A stretch of 43,361 bases of DNA, taken from Dehalococcoidia bacterium (lineage in GTDB: Bacteria; Chloroflexota; Dehalococcoidia; UBA2979). Location: NCBI GenBank assembly GCA_029246995.1, contig JAQWMB010000015.1:1-43361 (forward strand), written 5' to 3'. The translations under genes were made by a program, and so were the position numbers. Below, piece by piece: positions 1-8,925 of the stretch. Numbering within the stretch: the stretch's first letter is position 1; the number at the start of each line of letters is the position of its first letter. A model generated the notes under the pieces. That model searched no databases. It worked only from the letters and a program-made list of their open reading frames with translations, and was not told the DNA's origin.

Positions 1-71
1 TAATTAACATTACTTAAAGTTAGTTTACTATACTCATGCAAGTAACATTCTTCAATAACATTCATTTTCAT
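1..71 (-). CDS. possible 5' fragment of an unidentified gene, cut by the window start
   Basis: Reading leftward from an ATG at 71, 23 codons stay open to the window edge (begins MKMNVIEECYLHEYS). It lies 28 nt downstream of the apgM stop on the same strand, so it could be the next gene of that operon. There is no convincing Shine-Dalgarno sequence and the stretch is too short to assign a family. It may equally be untranslated DNA. Confidence 0.25.
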   Translation of the reverse strand, partial: MKMNVIEECYLHEYSKLTLSNVN

Positions 72-99
72 ATTAGCTACTACAAGAAATTGATCGTTT

Positions 100-1302
100 T
101 TATGCACCATATTTCTTTAACCTACCTGCATGAGCAAACGAGAGTGTCATTAAATTCTTAGCGTAAATTGTTCCAATATTTCCCTTACTACAATCTTTTT
201 CAGAAAATCCACTATGATTGTTTTTACGTATATAAGGACTTGATAACATTAAGGGAACAGGATGCCATGAATGTCCAGCCATCACAGCTGGTGATGAATG
301 ATCTCCTGTAAAAATCAATACGTCTGGTTTTAGAGCTGTTAATTTAGGAACCAATTTGTCATAATATTCAATTGCAGATTTTTTTGCAGAGAAGTTACCA
401 TCTTCACCGTAAGTGTCAGTTTTTTTATAATGTAGGAAAAAAAAGTCATAGTCTTGCCAATTTTTTTCTAAAGTTTCTATCTCATCATCAATCGTAAGAC
501 CAGTATTTAATACATCCATACCAACGATACTTGCCAAACCTCTGTACATTGGATAAGCAGCAATTGCTGCTGCTCTAATACCCCATGTATCCGCAAAATG
601 TGGCATTGTTGGTTTAAAAGACCAACCACGTAATGTTAGAGAATTTGCCTGGCCTTCGTTATTAATGACTGCAAGCGCCTGCATAATAACAGAATTAACT
701 AGCTCAGCTGTATTTACAGCATCATCAATCAATGGCAATACGACTTTAGGAGGCACTCCTGTCATTTGTGGATCTGATTCAGATATCTGATCAGACAAAC
801 TATCACCTCTAATAACTAATACAAATCGATGTTCTTTTACAGGCTTAATAAATACTTTATATCCTTCAATATTTATTGCAGATTCAATTTTTTTTGTTAA
901 TACAGAGCATGTTTCAGTTGGAATTCTTCCTGCACGTCTGTCAATAATATTACCATCATCATCTACAGTACAGAAATTACCACGAGCGGCTAAATCGTTA
1001 TCTTGTAATTCAAATTCAATGCCTGTTGCTTCAAGTGCACCTCTTCCTATTTGATATAGTAATGGATCATAACCGAATAGTGCTAGATGACCTGGCCCTG
1101 AACCAGGGGTAATACCATGCTCAACAGGAACGGACAATCCAAGGTCACTATTTCTTGCTAAGTTATCTAAATTGGGGGTAGATGCATCTTCTAGCTCGGT
1201 TCTACCTTTTAACGCAGGTAAGCCTCCTAGACCATCGAGTACGCACAGCAATATTTTAGAATTACTTTGTTGAGATAATTGTTTAATAATATTTAAATCC
1301 AT
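100..1302 (-). CDS. apgM: 2,3-bisphosphoglycerate-independent phosphoglycerate mutase, archaeal type
   Basis: Interconverts 3- and 2-phosphoglycerate in cytosolic glycolysis/gluconeogenesis without a bisphosphoglycerate cofactor. The 400 residues match the ApgM branch of the alkaline-phosphatase superfamily. Visible motifs are VLDGLGGLP near residue 21 (metal-binding Asp23), TPGSGPGHLALFGYDP at 65-80 with Ser68 as the likely phospho-Ser nucleophile, and TGDHSSPAVMAGHSWHP near the C-terminus with metal-binding Asp and His. Length is usual for ApgM (about 400) and well below the roughly 510 residues of bacterial GpmI. It follows pgk by 23 nt, so two consecutive glycolytic steps are co-transcribed. 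ATG start. Family assignment is confident; the enzyme is known from archaea and several bacterial phyla. Confidence 0.93.
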   Translation of the reverse strand: MDLNIIKQLSQQSNSKILLCVLDGLGGLPALKGRTELEDASTPNLDNLARNSDLGLSVPVEHGITPGSGPGHLALFGYDPLLYQIGRGALEATGIEFELQDNDLAARGNFCTVDDDGNIIDRRAGRIPTETCSVLTKKIESAINIEGYKVFIKPVKEHRFVLVIRGDSLSDQISESDPQMTGVPPKVVLPLIDDAVNTAELVNSVIMQALAVINNEGQANSLTLRGWSFKPTMPHFADTWGIRAAAIAAYPMYRGLASIVGMDVLNTGLTIDDEIETLEKNWQDYDFFFLHYKKTDTYGEDGNFSAKKSAIEYYDKLVPKLTALKPDVLIFTGDHSSPAVMAGHSWHPVPLMLSSPYIRKNNHSGFSEKDCSKGNIGTIYAKNLMTLSFAHAGRLKKYGA

Positions 1303-1325
1303 AAATCCTCACTATTAATATAGCA

Positions 1326-2516
1326 TTAATCCATAAGTGATTCTATGCCAGGCAGAGGATCACCTTTTAATAACATCAAGGACGCACCTCCACCAGTAGA
1401 AATATGAGTCACTTGATCTTTTATTTTAGCGATATTAGCAATTGCAGCAGTTTCACCGCCGCCAATAACTGATGTAGGTACATTTAAAGAACCAATCATC
1501 TTAGCAATCTCTAAGGAACCTTTTGCAAACTGCTCTTGTTCAAACATGCCCATTGGACCATTCCAGATTAAAGTTTTAGAATCCTGTAAGCTATGTCTAA
1601 ATTTAGCTATAGTTGATGGACCAACATCTAGGACGCGCCAACCAGCCGGTATTTGATCGACTGCTACTGTTCTAATTAAATTTTCAGCACCTTGACCAAC
1701 AGTTACTATAACTTCATCAGGAATAATTAAATCTACATTACTCTTTTTTGCTAGATCTATACAATTAATTGCTGCATCTATAAAAGATTCATCTACTAAT
1801 GAATCTGCAACATCATACCCTTGAGCTAAAAGAAATGTGTTAGCGATAGCTCCTCCTATGCAGAGCGTATTAGCATTTGGAATTAAATTTTCAAGTATAC
1901 GAATTTTATCTGAAATTTTAGCACCACCAAGAATAATGCCAAGTGGTTTTTCAGGAACCTTCGTTGCATTCTCTAATATACTTACCTCTTTTTCAAGTAA
2001 AAAGCCTGCTACAGATGGAAGATATTTTGTTATTCCAGCAATAGAAGCATGCTCACGATGAGATGCACCAAAAGCATCATTCACATAAAGATCAAAAGGT
2101 TCTGATAATTTTTCAGCAAAGGAATCTAAATTTTCGGTTTCACCTTTATAAAAACGAATATTTTCTAATAATAAAATATCACCAAAACTCATAGAAGAAA
2201 TTGTCTTACTGGTAACGTCCCCAAAAGCATTATCAGCAAAATTTACTGTTTGATTTAGTAGTTGGGATAAATGCTTAGCTACAGGTAAGTTTGATAATGC
2301 TGGATTAAATTCTCCTCTTGGTCTTCCTCTGTGGGAACAAATAACAACTTTGGCATTATTCTTTATTAAATATTTAATTGTTGGTAATGATTCTCTTAGC
2401 CTTAAGTCATCTAAAAGAACACCACTATCATCTTGAACGTTGTAATCAACACGTAATAAAATAGCTTTATTACTTACATCAACATCTTTGATTGTTTTTT
2501 TTCTAAAATTAGTCAA
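1326..2516 (-). CDS. pgk: phosphoglycerate kinase
   Basis: Transfers phosphate between 1,3-bisphosphoglycerate and ADP in glycolysis (reverse in gluconeogenesis). At 396 residues it has normal monomer length. Substrate-side motifs are LLRVDYNVQDDSG, CSHRGRPRGE and LLENIRFYKGE. Nucleotide-side motifs are GGAKISDKI, WNGPMGMFE and the C-terminal STGGGAS. The usual GGGDT/GGGDS reads GGGETAAIA here, a conservative D-to-E change. The only sensible start is TTG at 2516, because no ATG precedes the conserved N-terminus. That TTG overlaps the TGA stop of the upstream polyprenyl synthase as TTGA, which implies translational coupling. apgM lies 23 nt downstream. No gapA or tpiA is in the window. Confidence 0.95.
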   Translation of the reverse strand: MTNFRKKTIKDVDVSNKAILLRVDYNVQDDSGVLLDDLRLRESLPTIKYLIKNNAKVVICSHRGRPRGEFNPALSNLPVAKHLSQLLNQTVNFADNAFGDVTSKTISSMSFGDILLLENIRFYKGETENLDSFAEKLSEPFDLYVNDAFGASHREHASIAGITKYLPSVAGFLLEKEVSILENATKVPEKPLGIILGGAKISDKIRILENLIPNANTLCIGGAIANTFLLAQGYDVADSLVDESFIDAAINCIDLAKKSNVDLIIPDEVIVTVGQGAENLIRTVAVDQIPAGWRVLDVGPSTIAKFRHSLQDSKTLIWNGPMGMFEQEQFAKGSLEIAKMIGSLNVPTSVIGGGETAAIANIAKIKDQVTHISTGGGASLMLLKGDPLPGIESLMD

Positions 2517-3568
2517 TGTAATCCTTCTGAAATACTATTTTTGAATTCTAGTAACGCTTCTTTCTCAACATCTTCTAAAAAGTGGTCATCTGTAAGAATA
2601 TTCATAGCATTATTATTTTGCTCAACTATAAAATCCATACATGCTACTTTAATATTATTATCATTAAAAATATCATGTAATCTACTTACTGCATTAGTAT
2701 CGATATCTTTTTTATATATTGACAATACTTCATTTGATATATGATCCTCTTTATTTATAGCCAATATTACTGGCAAGCTTTTTTTCTTATTGTAGAGATC
2801 TTCATTGACTTTATTCATATTTTTTGATTCATTGCCCCAAATATTTTCATAATCATCAATAGCCTGAAATATAATTCCTAGAGAAGTTCCAAACTTAGCC
2901 AAAGTTTCTATAGAATCATTCTTATTACTTATAATACCAGCACACTGTAAAGCACTTGAAAATAATGCTCCTGTCTTATCTTCTATCATTCTTACGTATG
3001 AATTTAAGCTTATATCGTTCTTATTTTCATAGTTAATATCTAGATATTGACCATGAGTTAATTTAATAATTGTTGAATGAATTGTTTGAATTACATCAAA
3101 CATATTAAGGTAGTCTATTCCAGATTGCATTAAACGAAATAATGGATCATAAGCTAAAGCAAATAATTCATCGCCAATATTTATTGCTTGAGCTACACCT
3201 ACTTCCTTCCATAGAGTAGGTCTACCTCTTCTCACTGCGCTGCGATCCTGAACATCATCATGGACTAATGAGAAATTATGTATCATCTGAATTGACGCAC
3301 CAATTTTATAAGCTGCATCAATATTTCCTTTGAATACATTAGTTGCTTCAACGACTGCTCTCGGTCTGATCAGTTTACCTAATCCACTACCATTTTCCCA
3401 AAAAATTCCTGAAGATTTCATCAATGAATCTAAGAGTAATTTATATTCATTGTCTGGAATATTATTTTGTAAAATAGAATGTTGAAAAATCAGTTGAGCA
3501 TTATCTATACTTTCATATATTTCAGCAACTAATTTTTCAGTATCAAAAGAAAACACGTCTGAATTCAT
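2513..3568 (-). CDS. trans-polyprenyl diphosphate synthase (predicted geranylgeranyl type)
   Basis: Condenses isopentenyl diphosphate with allylic diphosphates to make the isoprenoid precursors of quinones, carotenoids or undecaprenol. The 351 residues show the first Asp-rich motif HDDVQD (Asp104, Asp105, Asp108) followed by RRGRPTLW, then KLTHGQYLD, KTGALFSS, and a second Asp-rich motif IDDYEN near residue 238 with KKKSLPVI behind it. The second motif is DDYEN instead of the common DDxxD. The fifth residue before the first Asp is Phe99, an aromatic position that in type I GGPP synthases limits the chain to C20; product length is therefore an inference. ATG start. Its stop overlaps the pgk start. 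Confidence 0.88.
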   Translation of the reverse strand: MNSDVFSFDTEKLVAEIYESIDNAQLIFQHSILQNNIPDNEYKLLLDSLMKSSGIFWENGSGLGKLIRPRAVVEATNVFKGNIDAAYKIGASIQMIHNFSLVHDDVQDRSAVRRGRPTLWKEVGVAQAINIGDELFALAYDPLFRLMQSGIDYLNMFDVIQTIHSTIIKLTHGQYLDINYENKNDISLNSYVRMIEDKTGALFSSALQCAGIISNKNDSIETLAKFGTSLGIIFQAIDDYENIWGNESKNMNKVNEDLYNKKKSLPVILAINKEDHISNEVLSIYKKDIDTNAVSRLHDIFNDNNIKVACMDFIVEQNNNAMNILTDDHFLEDVEKEALLEFKNSISEGLH

Positions 3569-3590
3569 GTTTTACTCATTTCATATGCTA

Positions 3591-5978
3591 TTACACTACA
3601 TTAAATTGTATTTTAGCGTGAGTATTTTGATGTATTTTATTAATTGAAAATATCAGTGGCCTGTATTCACCATCTAGGTATTCTTGCATTGAGTCATTAT
3701 AAAATATGCTGTCTGGTAAACCAGAATTACCATTAATTATTTGAAAAACACTACTGTCAAAATCACTTAAGTCAATTATTTGCCGATAAACAGGAGCCCA
3801 AAGAATTTTTGACTGATTACTTAACATATATCCAGCTTGATTAATTGTATTAGAGTCACCACCAAATGAATATTTATTTGAAGGCCATAATTTTCCTAAT
3901 ATCTTAATATTACTAAGAATATGTGAAATGTATAAAAAATGATTTGACCCCCATGTTTTCTCTTTTAAATTCTTATTAGAGTGTTTGCTTGTAACTTTAT
4001 TCAATGCATTGCGCAGTAGTGCTTCGATATTAGAAAAACTAATTCTTTTATATTGAATTTCGTTTAATATGTATAACAACCATCCTTGTAGCCGATATGA
4101 TAAGCTAGCAGAAGTATGATTAAAAAAGCGGAATTCACCCATTAGCTCAGCGCTTTTATCTTCCATGTAATGATCTAAAATACTTTTTGACAATTCAAAG
4201 TACATCTCTTGAATAAAAAAGGCAGTCTTAGAATCTGCAGAAAGGTTACCATCCCAATTCTTTATATTCATAAAATCATTATTCCCAAACTGTTTAATGA
4301 GATCATTTTGAAGAATATTACAAATCATTTCTGATAATAATTTCATTGCTGTCGACTCTTGATTTAATTGAATTGACTTAAAAGATTCTATATCATGTAT
4401 TTGATCCTTGAGTAACTCAGATATTTTTACAGAACGCCATTTTTCAGCCCAATCAGCTCCGTAGTTTAAATCATTGATTGGATTACTATTGGCAGATACT
4501 ACATATTTGTCTTTAGTATGTACCTCGCTAGGTAAATCGCTTACTTTATAAAAAGTTAAGTCTTGAGTTGGCATATAATTTAACGGGAACATTTGCTCTA
4601 GTGTGTCATTGCCTTCCAAGATATTGCCTACTAATTTTTGACCAATATGATTATCAATGGTTGCATAAACAAAGTTCAATGATGCACCTTGCCAGTTATT
4701 AATAATTTCATTAATTTCTTGATATGAGCTAGCAGTCCAAACTTTACTTGATATGTCCCATAAATTATTTTGTAAAACTGATGAGCAATAAACTATAACT
4801 GCAAACTTTTTATTTGAACTATCGTTTCCAATTTCTATTAATGAACCATATTTATTTTCAAAATATTCAATTTCTTGATCAGGCATCATTTTTACTTTAA
4901 TGATTTTTTTCTTTTTAATAATTTCATTTTTAGGATCAATTGTATCTATAAAATCATTGCCTTTATATTGAACTACTTTTGTGAGTATGCATTCTGATGT
5001 ATTTGCTAGTCCTGCAGTTACTCCCCAGGCATAATAATCATTGTGGCCTATAAATACTCCTGGGATACCTGGAATTCCAGTCCCTATTGCGTTAATTGTT
5101 GCACCTTTTACATGTATTGCGTGAAGCATTCCTGTTGCTGAAGGCTCAAGATGTGGATCTGAGGCTAAAAGAGGCTTTCCTGATTTAGATAATTCACCAT
5201 TTACTGCCCATGCATTAGAACCACTAATCTTTGGATAAGTGCTTAGATGATGATTATTAACATTGTATGCATCTTTAAAATTATGAATAGATTCATTAAT
5301 TAAATCAGTGAATTCACTAAGATCGTTCAATGAATTTAATGAAAATGTTGGATCTAGTAAATGAGCATTATCTTTAAAAGATTGTGCTATATCTAATCTA
5401 AATAATTTTGTATGCCAACTAGGACTAAAACTAAAAGATAATAATCTAATTAATAACATAGTGTCTTTTATTTGCCATTCTTTAGGTTTAATTCCAAGGG
5501 CATAAAATTCAGGAGGTAATTTTTTTACTGAGTCAATGTATGCATTAATTCCAGCAATATATGAATTGAATTGCTTATTTGAATGATCATCTAGCTTGAC
5601 TGTATCTTGTATTGCTAAATCATTAATTCCTAATCTAGTAAAAAATGTATCAGAAAAAATTCCTTGTTCTCCAATAATTGATGCAAGTTCTCCTGCAGCA
5701 GTTCTCCTAAACATTTCCATTTGAAATAATCTGTCAGCTGCATGAGCAAATCCCATCCCAAAATATGCATCATTATCAGATAATGCTAAAACATGGTTGA
5801 CTCCATATTTATCAGTAATAATTTCAAAATTTTTCTCAGTAGTTTTAGATAGAATAACTGTATCAGTTGCACCCATTTTTGATTTATAGAAAATTCTTAA
5901 AATATATGTATAAAGTCCTTTATATATAAAAAATACATATAAAATAATACGCCTGATTCTATTAGAAAGCTCTAACAC
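3591..5978 (-). CDS. penicillin acylase family Ntn-hydrolase, membrane-anchored
   Basis: Family members cleave amide bonds of penicillins, acyl-homoserine lactones or related N-acyl compounds; the substrate here is unknown. The 795 residues start with a basic stretch and a hydrophobic segment at about residues 11-31 that looks like a signal anchor. They continue with the alpha-chain region (FGMGFAHAADRLFQMEMFRR at 73-91, typical of the family). The autocatalytic site SGSNAW puts the N-terminal nucleophile at Ser254 after Gly253, and LLASDPHL follows at 270-277. The start is GTG at 5978, directly after the tsaC stop, with GGAGA seven nt upstream supporting it. The next Met is residue 35, beyond the anchor. 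An extracytoplasmic location is inferred. The operon context (tRNA modification, isoprenoids, glycolysis) gives no substrate clue. Confidence 0.87.
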   Translation of the reverse strand: MLELSNRIRRIILYVFFIYKGLYTYILRIFYKSKMGATDTVILSKTTEKNFEIITDKYGVNHVLALSDNDAYFGMGFAHAADRLFQMEMFRRTAAGELASIIGEQGIFSDTFFTRLGINDLAIQDTVKLDDHSNKQFNSYIAGINAYIDSVKKLPPEFYALGIKPKEWQIKDTMLLIRLLSFSFSPSWHTKLFRLDIAQSFKDNAHLLDPTFSLNSLNDLSEFTDLINESIHNFKDAYNVNNHHLSTYPKISGSNAWAVNGELSKSGKPLLASDPHLEPSATGMLHAIHVKGATINAIGTGIPGIPGVFIGHNDYYAWGVTAGLANTSECILTKVVQYKGNDFIDTIDPKNEIIKKKKIIKVKMMPDQEIEYFENKYGSLIEIGNDSSNKKFAVIVYCSSVLQNNLWDISSKVWTASSYQEINEIINNWQGASLNFVYATIDNHIGQKLVGNILEGNDTLEQMFPLNYMPTQDLTFYKVSDLPSEVHTKDKYVVSANSNPINDLNYGADWAEKWRSVKISELLKDQIHDIESFKSIQLNQESTAMKLLSEMICNILQNDLIKQFGNNDFMNIKNWDGNLSADSKTAFFIQEMYFELSKSILDHYMEDKSAELMGEFRFFNHTSASLSYRLQGWLLYILNEIQYKRISFSNIEALLRNALNKVTSKHSNKNLKEKTWGSNHFLYISHILSNIKILGKLWPSNKYSFGGDSNTINQAGYMLSNQSKILWAPVYRQIIDLSDFDSSVFQIINGNSGLPDSIFYNDSMQEYLDGEYRPLIFSINKIHQNTHAKIQFNVV

Positions 5979-6590
5979 TTATATCTCCATTAAATCATTG
6001 ATTGCAACATCTGAAAGAACCCCTCTTCGCACAATAACAGGAGTTGCTGGAATATAATTAATAACTGTTGAACCAGCTACGTTATGGCGCTTGCCATCAT
6101 CCAGAATAAGGATTTTATCATTAAATACTTTGTTTATATTGTATGGATCTTGGGTTGGTTCAACATTTGATTTATTAGCTGAAGTAGCTGCTAGTGCCCC
6201 TCCTGATTTATTTATAATATCTCGAGCAATTTGATCGTCTGGGCAACGTAAGCCAATACCACCTTTATAAATAAGCTTGCTACTAAAAATATTTAAAGGT
6301 ATTTTATTTATTGGTAAAATTGCTGTTAATGAGCCCGGCCAATATTTTGACAATTTATTTGTAAGCTTTTTATCATCAATATATTGATTCACTTGCTCTG
6401 GCTTATCAATCAATATTTGTAAGGGCTGGTCAGCATCACGACCTTTTATTTCATATATTTGTTCAATTGCGGAATCAATATTTGGCATGCAGACAATACC
6501 ATACACTGTTTCTGTAGGTATGATTGCAATGCCTGCCTGTCTAATTACATTAATGATGTCCTGAGTATTTTTTTTATTTATTATAGTCAT
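5979..6590 (-). CDS. tsaC: L-threonylcarbamoyladenylate synthase (Sua5/YciO/YrdC family)
   Basis: Makes threonylcarbamoyl-AMP from threonine, bicarbonate and ATP, the first step toward t6A37 in ANN-decoding tRNAs. The 203 residues comprise only the YrdC domain, without the extra Sua5 C-terminal domain. Motifs are PTETVYG near residue 26, KGRDADQPLQI (the K-x-R substrate clamp) near 49, WPGSLTAIL near 84, and LAATSANKS. ATG start with AAGGAA about ten nt upstream. It is the first gene of the minus-strand run, and its stop abuts the GTG of the acylase homologue with no gap. The YciO paralogue is possible, but the motifs favour the TsaC role. Confidence 0.88.
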   Translation of the reverse strand: MTIINKKNTQDIINVIRQAGIAIIPTETVYGIVCMPNIDSAIEQIYEIKGRDADQPLQILIDKPEQVNQYIDDKKLTNKLSKYWPGSLTAILPINKIPLNIFSSKLIYKGGIGLRCPDDQIARDIINKSGGALAATSANKSNVEPTQDPYNINKVFNDKILILDDGKRHNVAGSTVINYIPATPVIVRRGVLSDVAINDLMEI

Positions 6591-6614
6591 ATGAATATTC
6601 CTTGTAATTAACAG

Positions 6615-6642
6615 TTGACCACAAGCATATGTAGTCTATAGC
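6615..6642 (+). promoter_or_regulatory. candidate sigma70-type promoter for guaA
   Basis: TTGACC at 6615-6620 and TATAGC at 6637-6642 are separated by 16 bp. A second -10-like TATATT lies at 6650-6655. The box pair sits in the short divergent gap between tsaC and guaA and would give a 5' leader of only about 20-25 nt. Seen by eye only. Confidence 0.4.
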
Positions 6643-6670
6643 ATCTATGTATATTATGAATTATTAAAAA

Positions 6671-8344
6671 TTGGTTTTTTTATTGAATTCTGACAAAAAG
6701 AAACAATTAGATCGTATAACAACTTCTGGTGACAATGAAGTTTCAGCTTACCTTGAGATAGCAAGCTCAAAACAAACTGAGCAAATAAATCTTGATGTTC
6801 CTAATTCTCCTGAAACAATTATAGTAATTGACTATGGTTCTCAATATTCTATGTTGATCACTAGAAGAATCAGGGAGAGTGATATTTATTCTGAACTAAT
6901 ATCATGGGATTCTGATTTTGATAAAATTTCTCATTTAAATATTAAAGGATTCATTCTTTCTGGTGGACCTGATTCTGTTTCAAATGATGACTCTCCTACG
7001 TTACCAAACTTTGTTCTTGAAAGTAATTTACCAGTTTTGGGTATTTGTTATGGAATGCAATTGCTAGCTAAGACATTCGGTGGGGAAGTATTAAAATCAA
7101 CTTCTAGTGAATACGGTCAATCATTATTAACTTTAGGTTCTGAGCCTTGCAAATTATTAGATAACTTACCATCAAAGTTTTCTGTATGGATGTCACACGG
7201 AGATAGCGTTAAATCTTTACCTCAAGATTTCAAACTTGATGCATTTTCTGAATCAGCCCCCATCGCTATAATGTCTGATATCAATAATAAATTTTTTGGA
7301 ATTCAATTTCATCCTGAAGTCATTCATACTCAAAATGGCGATCAAATTATAAAGAATTTTACAGTTAACATTGCTGGCTGTTTGCAAAATTGGACTGCAT
7401 CATCATTTGTTGATGAAGCAATTAGTGCTATTCAAAATGAAGTTGGCAGCAAGCAAGTTATCTGTGCTTTATCTGGAGGTGTTGATTCAGCTGTAGCAGC
7501 TACTTTGGTGCATAGAGCTATTGGTGATCAATTAACTTGTATTTTTGTAAACAATGGGCTTCTCAGAAAAGATGAAGCCAACAGAGTTATCGAGACATTT
7601 AACAATAATATTGGCATAAAACTTCTTGATATTGATGCTGCAGATGAATTCATTGATAAATTAAGAGGCACAACAGATCCTGAAAAGAAGCGAATGATTA
7701 TTGGTGAAGCTTTTATTAGAGTTTTTGAAAAAAAAGCTAAAGAATTAGGTGAAATTGATTTTATAGTACAAGGAACAACCTATCCAGATGTTATTGAATC
7801 TGAAACAAAGGGCACTGCATCAGCAAAAATTAAAACACATCACAATGTTGGTGGGCTACCGCCTGACATGGAATTCAGTCTAATTGAACCTTTAAGGAAT
7901 TTATTTAAAGACGAAGTTCGTAAAGTAGGAACAGAATTAGGTTTACCCAGTGAAATCGTATTCAGGCAACCATTTCCTGGACCAGGGCTTGCAATACGAA
8001 TTATGGGGGAGGTTACTAAAGATAAGCTTAATATATTACGTGCTGCAGACTGGATTGTAATGGATGAAATAAAAAAAGCCAATACTTATTATGATCTATG
8101 GCAATCCTTTGCAATTCTTACAAATAACATGACTGTTGGTGTCCAAGGAGATCAAAGAACTTATGGACACTGCATTGCTATACGCTGCGTATCTGCTGAT
8201 GATGCAATGACTGCAGATTGGGCGAAACTTCCCTACGATCTACTAGCAAAAATTAGTTCACGCATCGTTAATGAAGTTCCAGAGGTTAATCGCGTCGTCT
8301 ATGATATCACTTCCAAGCCACCAGGCACTATTGAGTGGGAGTGA
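6671..8344 (+). CDS. guaA: GMP synthase (glutamine-hydrolysing)
   Basis: Converts XMP to GMP using ATP and glutamine. It has the class I amidotransferase domain with IDYGSQYS near residue 50, nucleophile Cys126 in GICYGMQLL, and His214/Glu216 in FHPEV. The ATP-pyrophosphatase P-loop SGGVDS is at 268-273. The C-terminal dimerisation domain ends in SKPPGTIEWE. At 557 residues it is about 30 longer than E. coli GuaA, because some 48 residues precede the conserved start. The frame has a stop at 6665-6667 and offers only TTG at 6671 or 6683 as conventional starts, neither with a clear Shine-Dalgarno, so the N-terminus is uncertain. It is the first gene of a plus-strand purine segment. Confidence 0.94.
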   Translation: MVFLLNSDKKKQLDRITTSGDNEVSAYLEIASSKQTEQINLDVPNSPETIIVIDYGSQYSMLITRRIRESDIYSELISWDSDFDKISHLNIKGFILSGGPDSVSNDDSPTLPNFVLESNLPVLGICYGMQLLAKTFGGEVLKSTSSEYGQSLLTLGSEPCKLLDNLPSKFSVWMSHGDSVKSLPQDFKLDAFSESAPIAIMSDINNKFFGIQFHPEVIHTQNGDQIIKNFTVNIAGCLQNWTASSFVDEAISAIQNEVGSKQVICALSGGVDSAVAATLVHRAIGDQLTCIFVNNGLLRKDEANRVIETFNNNIGIKLLDIDAADEFIDKLRGTTDPEKKRMIIGEAFIRVFEKKAKELGEIDFIVQGTTYPDVIESETKGTASAKIKTHHNVGGLPPDMEFSLIEPLRNLFKDEVRKVGTELGLPSEIVFRQPFPGPGLAIRIMGEVTKDKLNILRAADWIVMDEIKKANTYYDLWQSFAILTNNMTVGVQGDQRTYGHCIAIRCVSADDAMTADWAKLPYDLLAKISSRIVNEVPEVNRVVYDITSKPPGTIEWE

Positions 8345-8840
8345 TATAATTTTTTTTGAAGTTTCACTAATTATCTCTACTTTTTTATGCACCTTGGTAT
8401 CTGGATTCATTTTTACATACGCAATTGTTGTTATGCCTGGCTTATCAAAGCTTTCTGATAAAGATTTCATCAGAGCTTTTCAAGTAACTGATGGAATAAT
8501 TCAAAATAAACAGCCATTATTCATGTTAACTTGGTTAGGCTCTATCATCTCTATCTTATGTCTTATTCTGAGTTCAATTATAAGTGTTGGATTGCATGAA
8601 TCTTGGCTTGTCCTTTTTATTAGCGTCAGTTATCTTTTAGGCGTACAAGGCATTACCATATTCATTCATTTGCCTTTAAATAAAAATATTCAAAAATTGG
8701 TTGTTGATGAAACGAAAATCCAATCGTTCACTGAACAACGTGTATATTTTGAAAACAGATGGGTTACTTTTAATTTTCTTCGTACTTTTGTTGCAATTTG
8801 TGTCAGCGTATCGTTGTTATTCATCGCAACCTTACAGTAG
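8331..8840 (+). CDS. DUF1772-like integral membrane protein
   Basis: A hydrophobic protein of about 169 residues from the TTG at 8331 resembles the DUF1772 (anthrone-oxygenase-like) membrane family. The first helix runs into FTYAIVVMPGL, which matches the conserved region after helix 1. Two central helices follow (TWLGSIISILCLI; SWLVLFISVSYLLGV), then HLPLNKNI, a polar segment with FENRWVTFNFLR, and a final helix. The frame also has ATGs at 8271 and 8301, but these overlap guaA by 74 and 44 nt. TTG at 8331 overlaps by 14 nt, has AGG seven nt upstream and gives the usual short N-terminus. Function is unknown; coupling to guaA looks positional rather than functional. Confidence 0.7.
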   Translation: MSGSDIIFFEVSLIISTFLCTLVSGFIFTYAIVVMPGLSKLSDKDFIRAFQVTDGIIQNKQPLFMLTWLGSIISILCLILSSIISVGLHESWLVLFISVSYLLGVQGITIFIHLPLNKNIQKLVVDETKIQSFTEQRVYFENRWVTFNFLRTFVAICVSVSLLFIATLQ

Positions 8841-8862
8841 AATTACAAAGTATTTTCATGCA

Positions 8863-8891
8863 TTGATTAATTAGTCTGCTTGATTCATAAT
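8863..8891 (+). promoter_or_regulatory. candidate promoter upstream of the 8926 gene
   Basis: TTGATT at 8863-8868 and CATAAT at 8886-8891 are spaced by exactly 17 bp, about 35 nt before the ATG at 8926. Good spacing and near-consensus boxes; not tested. Confidence 0.4.
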
Positions 8892-8925
8892 AAGTCATAG
8901 TTATTTGAGCATACAGGATACATAC

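Noticed and set aside
8271-8330. Upstream ATG starts for the DUF1772-like protein
   Set aside because: They would overlap guaA by 44-74 nt and add a non-family N-terminus; the TTG at 8331 gives the normal length.
8258-8470. Minus-strand frame across the guaA end
   Set aside because: It overlaps guaA and the DUF1772-like gene in antisense and has no family resemblance.
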